This document shows, in pieces, positions 58,483 to 64,000 of a DNA stretch of 64,000 nt (the first letter of the stretch is position 1; each line of letters opens with the position of its first letter). A program made the translations under genes and the position numbers. Below the pieces are notes generated by a model. The model was not told where the DNA came from. It saw only the letters and a program-made list of their open reading frames with translations, and made no database searches. The DNA comes from Falsirhodobacter xinxiangensis (GTDB taxonomy: Bacteria > Pseudomonadota > Alphaproteobacteria > Rhodobacterales > Rhodobacteraceae), in the NCBI RefSeq assembly GCF_004959935.1, contig NZ_SMYN01000001.1, forward strand, positions 222,280 through 286,279, written 5' to 3'.

Positions 58483-59871
58483 ATGAACCGCTACCCCCGC
58501 AACATGACCGGATATGGTGCCACCCCGCCGCAGGTGCGCTGGCCGGGCGATGCGCGCGTCGCGGTCAGCCTTGTGCTGAATTACGAAGAGGGTGGCGAGA
58601 ACAGCATCCTGCACGGCGATGCCGCGTCCGAAGCGTTCCTGTCCGACATCGCGGGCGCAGCCCAGTGGCCGGGAGAGCGGCACTGGAACATGGAATCCAT
58701 CTATGAATACGGGGCGCGCGCCGGGTTCTGGCGGCTGCACCGCATCTTTACCGAACGCGACCTGCCGGTGACGATCTACGGGGTCGCGACCGCGCTGGCC
58801 CGCAGCCCCGAACAGGTGGCCGCGATGAAGGATGCCGGGTGGGAGATCGCGTCCCACGGCCTGAAATGGGTCGAACACCGCGCCATGCCCGAGGAGGAGG
58901 AGCGCCGCCAGATCGCCGAAGCCATCCGCCTGCATGCCGAGGTGGTGGGCGAGCCGCCGCGCGGCTGGTATACGGGCCGCTGTTCGGCCAACACGGTGCG
59001 CCTGACGTCCGAGCAGGGCTTCGACTGGATCTCCGACACCTATGACGACGACCTGCCCTACTGGCTCGACAACGGCCAGCTTGTCATCCCCTATACGCTG
59101 GAGGCGAACGACATGCGGTTCGCCACCGCCCCCGGCTACATCACCGGAGAGCAGTTCTTCCAATACCTGAAGGACAGTTTCGACACGCTGACCGCCGAGG
59201 GCGGGCGCATGTTCTCGATCGGGTTGCATTGCCGGCTGATCGGGCGTCCGGGCAAGGCGGCGGGGCTGATCCGCTTCCTCGATTACGCGCAGCACCGCGG
59301 CGCGTGGTTCGCAACGCGCGGCCAGATCGCGGCGCATTGGGCGGCGAACCACCCGCCCATCCGGCGCGAACGGCCCAGCCAGATGGACCGCGACAGCTTC
59401 GTCGCGAAATTCGGCGGCATCTTCGAACATTCCCCCTGGATCGCCGAACGCGCGTGGGAGATGGAGCTTGGCCCCGCCCATGACAGCGCCGTGGGCATTC
59501 ATTCCGCCCTTTGCCGCGCCTTCCGCAGCGCCAGCGCCGACGAACGACTGGCCGTGCTGAACGCCCACCCGGATCTGGCGGGCAAGCTGGCACAGGCGAA
59601 ACGCCTGACCGCCGACAGTTCCGCCGAACAGGCCAGCGTCGGCCTCGACGCGCTGACGGACGAGGAGCGCGAGACGTTCCAGCGCCTGAACGCCGACTAC
59701 GTCGCGCGGCACGGCTTTCCCTTCATCATCGCCGTGCGGGACAACACCAAGATGACCATCCTGCACGCCTTCACCACCCGCATCGCCAATGACCGCGACA
59801 CCGAATTCGCAGCCGCCTGCAAGCAGGTGGAACGCATCGCCGAACTTCGCCTGAAGGACCTGCTGCCATGA
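58483..59871 (+). CDS. puuE: Bifunctional allantoinase (PuuE)/OHCU decarboxylase (UraD) fusion
   Basis: This 462-residue protein joins two enzymes. Residues 1 to about 295 are a polysaccharide-deacetylase-fold, metal-independent allantoinase (RYPRNMTGYGATPPQVRWPG, SLVLNYEEGGENSILHGD, WEIASHGLKWVEH, FSIGLHCRLIGRPGKAAGL). From about residue 300 it is UraD: FGGIFEHSPWIAERAW with the catalytic His region, NAHPDLAGKLA, and NADYVARHGFPFIIAVR. It would convert OHCU to (S)-allantoin and allantoin to allantoate. RBS AAGGAG precedes the ATG. It overlaps allE by four bases. Confidence 0.95.
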   Translation: MNRYPRNMTGYGATPPQVRWPGDARVAVSLVLNYEEGGENSILHGDAASEAFLSDIAGAAQWPGERHWNMESIYEYGARAGFWRLHRIFTERDLPVTIYGVATALARSPEQVAAMKDAGWEIASHGLKWVEHRAMPEEEERRQIAEAIRLHAEVVGEPPRGWYTGRCSANTVRLTSEQGFDWISDTYDDDLPYWLDNGQLVIPYTLEANDMRFATAPGYITGEQFFQYLKDSFDTLTAEGGRMFSIGLHCRLIGRPGKAAGLIRFLDYAQHRGAWFATRGQIAAHWAANHPPIRRERPSQMDRDSFVAKFGGIFEHSPWIAERAWEMELGPAHDSAVGIHSALCRAFRSASADERLAVLNAHPDLAGKLAQAKRLTADSSAEQASVGLDALTDEERETFQRLNADYVARHGFPFIIAVRDNTKMTILHAFTTRIANDRDTEFAAACKQVERIAELRLKDLLP

Positions 59872-60683
59872 CCTATTACGCGCCCGAAGGCGGGCTGCCG
59901 CCGCAGACGCAACTGATGACAGGCCGCGCCGTCTTCACCGACGCCTATGCCTTCATTCCGCGCGGCGTGTTTTCCGACATCGTCACCAGCTTCCTGCCGG
60001 GATGGGACGGAACGCGCCTGTGGCTGATCGCCCGCCCGATGACGGGGTTCAGCGAAACCTTCAGCCAATATGTAATGGAGGTCGCCCCAGGCGGCGGGTC
60101 GGACACCCCCGAACCCGAGGCTGAGGCGCAGGGCGTGTTGTTCGTGACCGAAGGCACGCCCACCCTGACCATCGACGGCCAGCGCCACGATCTGCGCGCC
60201 GGAAGCTATGCCTATATCCCCGCCGGGTCGGCATGGACGCTGTGGAACCACGGCGCGGACCATGCCCGCTTCCACTGGGTGCGCAAGATCTGGGAATCCG
60301 GCGGAATGGCAAAACCCGAGCCGCTGATCCTGAACGAGCAGGACATCGCCCCCAGCCCGATGCCCGACACGAACGGCGCCTGGGCCACCACCCGTTTCGT
60401 CGATCCGACCGACCTGCGCCACGACATGCACGTCACCATCGTCACCTTCCAGCCCGGCGGCGTCATCCCGTTCGAGGAGACACATGTGATGGAACACGGC
60501 CTTTACGTGTTGCAAGGCAAGGCCGTCTACAAACTGAACAAGGATTGGGTCGAGGTCGAGGCAGGCGATTTCATGTGGCTGCGCGCCTATTGCCCGCAGG
60601 CGTGCTATGCTGCCGGGCCGGGGCCGTTCCGCTATCTGCTCTACAAGGACGTGAACCGCCACCCTTCGCTGAGGCTGAAATGA
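59868..60683 (+). CDS. allE: (S)-Ureidoglycine aminohydrolase (bicupin)
   Basis: This enzyme releases ammonia from (S)-ureidoglycine to form (S)-ureidoglycolate. The 271-residue protein has two cupin halves. The second carries the metal site in EETHVMEHGLYVLQGKAVY (near residues 203-221), with the later Gln in AYCPQACYAAGPG, as in E. coli YlbA and plant UGlyAH. The first cupin includes GVLFVTEGTPTLTIDGQ. It overlaps puuE and allA by four bases on each side, so the three are one operon. Confidence 0.93.
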   Translation: MTYYAPEGGLPPQTQLMTGRAVFTDAYAFIPRGVFSDIVTSFLPGWDGTRLWLIARPMTGFSETFSQYVMEVAPGGGSDTPEPEAEAQGVLFVTEGTPTLTIDGQRHDLRAGSYAYIPAGSAWTLWNHGADHARFHWVRKIWESGGMAKPEPLILNEQDIAPSPMPDTNGAWATTRFVDPTDLRHDMHVTIVTFQPGGVIPFEETHVMEHGLYVLQGKAVYKLNKDWVEVEAGDFMWLRAYCPQACYAAGPGPFRYLLYKDVNRHPSLRLK

Positions 60684-61150
60684 TCCGCCCGGAGCCCCTG
60701 ACCGCCGAAGCCTTCGCGCCTTTCGGCGACGTGCTGGAGGCCGCGGGCACCGCGGACAAGATCATCAATCAGGGTCTGTGCGGCCGCTTCCACGACCGCG
60801 CGCGGCTTGATTTCGGCGATGCGCGGGCGGGCATCTCGATCTTTCGGGCCGAGCCGCGCAGCCTGCCCTACCGCCTCGATCTGGTGGAACGCCACCCCGA
60901 AGGCTCGCAGGCGTTCATCCCGATGACCGAACATCCGTTTCTGGTCATCGTCGCAACCGGCGACGACCAGCCAGATACGCCCCGCGCGTTTCTGACCGCC
61001 CCGCATCAGGGCATCAACATCCATCGGGGCGTCTGGCACGGCGTTCTGACCCCGCTTCACGCCCCCGGCCTGTTCGCCGTAATCGACAGGATCGGCCCGA
61101 CCCCCAACCTTCAGGAGCACTGGTTCAAGGACCCCTACACCATCGGATGA
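60680..61150 (+). CDS. allA: Ureidoglycolate lyase
   Basis: AllA splits (S)-ureidoglycolate into glyoxylate and urea. The 156-residue cupin-like protein has EPLTAEAFAPFGDVLEA, FRAEPRSLPYRLDLVERHPE, SQAFIPMTEHPFLVIVA and NIHRGVWHGVLTPLHAPGLF, all conserved in the family. It overlaps allE by four bases and lies 39 bases before the permease gene. Urea would need a urease encoded elsewhere. Confidence 0.94.
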   Translation: MIRPEPLTAEAFAPFGDVLEAAGTADKIINQGLCGRFHDRARLDFGDARAGISIFRAEPRSLPYRLDLVERHPEGSQAFIPMTEHPFLVIVATGDDQPDTPRAFLTAPHQGINIHRGVWHGVLTPLHAPGLFAVIDRIGPTPNLQEHWFKDPYTIG

Positions 61151-61189
61151 CCGCCACAGAAGCGGCACCGACCCAACAGGAGAGAGAAG

Positions 61190-62629
61190 ATGACCCATCC
61201 GGTAGATGAATTTCTGCCGCCGCCCCGGCTGTTCACGCTTGGGCTGCAACATGTTCTTGTGATGTATGCGGGGGCGGTCGCCGTTCCCCTGATCGTCGGG
61301 CGGGCGCTGAACCTGTCGCCCGCCGACGTCGCCTTTCTGATTTCCGCCGATCTGTTCGCCTGCGGCATCGTCACGCTGATCCAGTCGCTGGGGATGACCC
61401 AGTGGTTCGGCGTGCGCCTGCCGGTGATGATGGGCGTGACCTTCGCCTCGGTCGGGCCGATGGTCGCCATCGGCAGCGCCTATCCTGGAACCGAGGGGGC
61501 GCGGATGATCTTCGGCGCGATCATCGCCGCCGGGATCATTTCCATGGCGATCGCGCCGCTGGTCAGCCGGATGCTGCGGTTCTTTCCGCCGGTGGTGACG
61601 GGCACGATCATCCTCGTGATCGGCGTGACGCTGATGCGGATCGGGATCAACTGGATCTTCGGCAACCCCGTCGGCCCCACCGCCCCGCGCATCGTCGATC
61701 CCGCCCATGCCGAATGGCTGACAACGGTGGCGGCACCCGAAGGGCTGCGCCTTGCGCCCACGATCCAGAACCCGGCCTATGCCGATGCGGGGAACATCGT
61801 GATTTCAGCCGTCGTGCTGGCGTCGATCCTGCTGATCGCGCGGTTCGGGCGGGGGTTCATCGCCAATATCTCGGTCCTTCTGGGCATCGTGATCGGCGGT
61901 GTGCTGGCGACGATCGCGGGCAAGATGGCCTTCTCCAAGGTGGCCGAGGCGGATTGGTTCGCGCTGATCACCCCGTTCCACTTCGGCATGCCGATCTTCG
62001 ATCCGGTGATGATCGTGACGATGGTGCTGGTGATGATCGTCGTTATGATCGAATCCACCGGGATGTTTCTGGCTTTGGGCGAGTTGACCGAACGCAAGAT
62101 CACCCAGCCCGTCCTGTCGGCGGGTCTGCGGACGGATGGTCTGGGCACGCTGATCGGCGGCATCTTCAACACGTTCCCCTATACGTCCTTCAGCCAGAAC
62201 GTGGGCCTTGTGGGCGTGACGGGTGTTCGCAGCCGCTTCGTCTGCGTGGCGGGCGGGATCATCCTGATCGTCTTGGGGCTGGTGCCGAAGATGGGTGCGC
62301 TGGTGGAATCGCTGCCGACTGCCGTTCTGGGCGGCGCGGGGATCGTGATGTTCGGCATGGTCGCCGCCACCGGCATCCGCATCCTGTCGAACGTGGATTT
62401 CGCGACCAACCGCAACAACCTGTTCATCGTCGCTGTCTCGCTCGGCTTCGGGATGATCCCGCTGGTCGCGCCGGACTTCAAGATGTGGATGCCGCATGGG
62501 CTGCACCCGCTGATCGAGAGCGGCATCCTGCTGGCGACGATCGCGGCGGTCGGGCTGAACGCCTTCTTCAACGGTGCGCGCGGCACCGCCGCCGAGGCAT
62601 CACGCGCCGCGGCGCTCGCCGATCATTGA
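61190..62629 (+). CDS. NCS2 family purine (xanthine/urate) permease
   Basis: This 479-residue nucleobase:cation symporter of the NAT/NCS2 family has 12 to 14 membrane segments. FTLGLQHVLVMYAGAVAVPL is the standard first segment, ESTGMFLALGELT lies in segment 8, and SQNVGLVGVTGVRSR is the NAT signature in segment 10. It likely imports xanthine or urate, as its operon degrades urate products; the exact purine cannot be fixed by eye. AGGAGAGAGAAG precedes the ATG. It overlaps the convergent GAPDH-like gene by 30 bases. Confidence 0.92.
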   Translation: MTHPVDEFLPPPRLFTLGLQHVLVMYAGAVAVPLIVGRALNLSPADVAFLISADLFACGIVTLIQSLGMTQWFGVRLPVMMGVTFASVGPMVAIGSAYPGTEGARMIFGAIIAAGIISMAIAPLVSRMLRFFPPVVTGTIILVIGVTLMRIGINWIFGNPVGPTAPRIVDPAHAEWLTTVAAPEGLRLAPTIQNPAYADAGNIVISAVVLASILLIARFGRGFIANISVLLGIVIGGVLATIAGKMAFSKVAEADWFALITPFHFGMPIFDPVMIVTMVLVMIVVMIESTGMFLALGELTERKITQPVLSAGLRTDGLGTLIGGIFNTFPYTSFSQNVGLVGVTGVRSRFVCVAGGIILIVLGLVPKMGALVESLPTAVLGGAGIVMFGMVAATGIRILSNVDFATNRNNLFIVAVSLGFGMIPLVAPDFKMWMPHGLHPLIESGILLATIAAVGLNAFFNGARGTAAEASRAAALADH

Positions 62630-63577
62630 GGCGACATCCAGCATCCGGTTGGAAAAGCCCCATTCGTTGTCATACCAGCCAAAGACGCGGACCATCCCCT
62701 GCGCGGTGATCCGCGTCTCGGGGGTGGCCATGACGATGCTTTCGGGGCGCGCCCGCAGGTCGGAACTGACCAGCGGGCGATCGGTCCAGCCGATCACGCC
62801 GCCGGCCTTGAATGCCTCGTTCACCGCATCCGCCGTCGGCACCCGGTCCAGCATCACCGCCAGATCCACGGCCGAGACGCTGGCCACCGGCACCCGCACC
62901 GCCGATCCCTGCACCCGCCCCGCCAGATCCGGCAGGACCTGATCCAGCAGCCGCTGGGCCGAGGTCGTCGTCGGCACCATCGACAGCGCCGCCGCCCGAC
63001 TGCGCGCGAAATCGGCGGCGGGGGCATCCACGGTCGGCTGGCTGCCGGTATAGCAGTGGATCGTGGTCATCGACCCCGTCACGACCCCCCATTCTCGGTC
63101 CAGCAGCCGCACCAGCGGCGCCAGCGCATTCGTCGTGCAGGACGCGTTGGAGATGATCCGCTGATCCGTGACCGCATCCTCGTTCGCGCCCAATACGACC
63201 GTCACATCCGACGCCTTCGACGGGCCAGAGATCAGAACCCGCCCCGCCCCCGCCCGCAGCCCGCGTTCCGCCACGTCGCGCCCATCGGCCCGGCCCGTGC
63301 ATTCCATCACCACGTCCACGCCCGACAGGTCCAGCGCCGACAGGTCCGCCGCCCGATGCAACGGGATCGCCCGCCCGTCCACGACCAGCGCGCCGTCCCG
63401 CAATTCCACCGTTCCCTGCCACGGCCCGAACACGCTGTCGTATTGGAACAGATAGGCGCACATGTCGGGCGCCGCGATGTCGTTGATGCCGGCGATCTGG
63501 ACCGGCCACGTCCCCCGCGCCCATGCCCGCAGCACCGACCGCCCGATCCGCCCGAATCCGTTGAGGAACACCCGCAT
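62600..63577 (-). CDS. Glyceraldehyde-3-phosphate dehydrogenase-family paralogue
   Basis: This 325-residue protein has the GAPDH fold. NGFGRIGRSVLRAW binds NAD, and ISNASCTTN has catalytic Cys147, with Ala151 where housekeeping GAPDHs usually have a second Cys. MTTIHCYTGSQPTVD holds His174, and FGWYDNEWGFSNRMLD closes the protein. The phosphate-binding segment reads MVPTTTSAQ instead of the usual IIPTSTGAA. It may be a GAPDH with altered substrate or an erythrose-4-phosphate dehydrogenase relative. Start at 63577 follows AGGAGG. It is divergent from the IclR gene. Confidence 0.88.
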   Translation of the reverse strand: MRVFLNGFGRIGRSVLRAWARGTWPVQIAGINDIAAPDMCAYLFQYDSVFGPWQGTVELRDGALVVDGRAIPLHRAADLSALDLSGVDVVMECTGRADGRDVAERGLRAGAGRVLISGPSKASDVTVVLGANEDAVTDQRIISNASCTTNALAPLVRLLDREWGVVTGSMTTIHCYTGSQPTVDAPAADFARSRAAALSMVPTTTSAQRLLDQVLPDLAGRVQGSAVRVPVASVSAVDLAVMLDRVPTADAVNEAFKAGGVIGWTDRPLVSSDLRARPESIVMATPETRITAQGMVRVFGWYDNEWGFSNRMLDVASMIGERRGA

Positions 63578-63632
63578 ATGCCTGCCTCCTGACCTTTGCA
63601 TCGACAAAGCAGAATGGCAGCGCCGCTTCAAT

Positions 63633-63656
63633 GCACACAATAAGGCGATAATGTGC
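63633..63656. promoter_or_regulatory. Imperfect palindrome between GAPDH-like and IclR genes
   Basis: GCACA (63633-63637) and TGTGC (63652-63656) flank 14 bases in the 156-base gap between the divergent genes. IclR regulators bind such partly symmetric sites near their own promoters. The inner part is poorly symmetric, so this is a weak candidate. Confidence 0.3.
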
Positions 63657-63733
63657 CGATGCGTCATCCGCCCGCGCAGAATCGCTGGACAGGAATCGCG
63701 CCGCGCCCGCTTGATCACGAAAAGGAGAGCGGC

Positions 63734-64000
63734 ATGAGCACGATCCCCGTCCGTCCCCGTGGCCGCCCGCGAACCACGGATGACCCATCCACCGTCGTCG
63801 CCGTCGAACGCGCCATCCGGCTGCTTCGGCTGCTGGCGGCGCATGACGGGCTAACCGTGTCCGAGGCGGCAGAGCTTGGCGGCCAGCCGCTTGCATCGAC
63901 CTTTCGCGCGCTGACCACGCTGGAGGCGGAGGGCATGGTCGAATCCGAAGACATGCGGTTCCGCATCGGCGCAGGGGCGTTCCGACTTGGCAACGCCTTC
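63734..64000 (+). CDS. IclR family transcriptional regulator, N-terminal part (cut by window edge)
   Basis: The frame runs from the ATG at 63734, after AAAGGAGAGC, to the window end, giving 89 residues. After a short basic lead (PVRPRGRPRTTD) comes the IclR winged helix: VVAVERAIRLLRLLAAHDGL, TVSEAAELGGQPLASTFRAL and TTLEAEGMVESEDMRFRIG, leading to GAGAFRLGNAF at the domain border. The effector domain lies outside the window. The position beside the purine genes recalls AllR of E. coli, also an IclR protein, but the target is not established here. Confidence 0.88.
   Translation, partial: MSTIPVRPRGRPRTTDDPSTVVAVERAIRLLRLLAAHDGLTVSEAAELGGQPLASTFRALTTLEAEGMVESEDMRFRIGAGAFRLGNAF

Overview
The window is a dense, high-GC stretch of an alphaproteobacterial chromosome, most likely from a member of the Rhodobacterales (Rhodobacteraceae). 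The evidence is the F1-only atpHAGDC operon (F0 genes not adjacent), the hisS-hisZ-hisG and hisC-prephenate dehydrogenase arrangements, xdhABC split and ordered as in Rhodobacter capsulatus, membrane-bound PuuD urate oxidase, a Zur with a His-rich N-terminus, and DUF2125 and DUF1489 proteins. I recognise 59 protein-coding genes, two of them cut by the window edges. I see no rRNA, tRNA, CRISPR array, insertion sequence, integrase or phage gene, and no gene-free stretch longer than about 240 bases.

Layout. 1-3.5 kb: the end of ribF, a YcgN-type Cys-rich protein, threonine aldolase, prs and a small H-type lectin. 3.5-8.5 kb: the F1 ATP synthase operon on the minus strand with a strong terminator. 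8.6-22.5 kb: a methyltransferase, gloB, clpA, DUF2125, a ChaC-like cyclotransferase, a MotA/ExbB-like channel paired with a long coiled-coil OmpA-domain protein, an extensin-like LAS peptidase, prephenate dehydrogenase, hisC, UPF0114, rpsD with a structured leader, and an MFS exporter. 22.5-29.4 kb: a TetR regulator and a peptide ABC importer operon ending in an Xaa-Pro peptidase. 29.5-38.2 kb: DUF1489, hisSZG, slyX, an AbrB-type membrane protein and dnaE.

38.4-63.6 kb is dominated by purine catabolism in two arms. Arm one is xdhABC plus a BMP-type ABC importer (ATPase, two permeases, binding protein), for purine uptake and oxidation of hypoxanthine/xanthine to urate. Arm two is puuD, uraH, a puuE-uraD fusion, allE, allA and an NCS2 permease, taking urate through 5-hydroxyisourate, OHCU and allantoin to allantoate, and ureidoglycine to glyoxylate. 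No allantoate amidohydrolase is visible between those steps. Between the arms lie a GH25 lysozyme lipoprotein, a dimethylglycine/sarcosine dehydrogenase-type flavoprotein, the zur-znuC-znuB operon with divergent znuA, a LysR regulator beside puuD, and a lipid kinase/phosphoesterase pair. The window ends with a GAPDH-family paralogue divergent from a cut IclR regulator.

The most useful non-coding signals are a promoter and four-hairpin leader before rpsD, a LysR-type box about 64 bases upstream of the predicted puuD start point, a 15-bp palindrome between zur and znuA, a 14-bp palindrome between the TetR and MFS genes, and a strand-specific stem-loop between the peptide-binding protein gene and its permeases. 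The best candidate for an undescribed system is the MotA/OmpA-like pair at 14.4-17.1 kb. All functional calls rest on motif and family recognition from sequence alone, with no database search.
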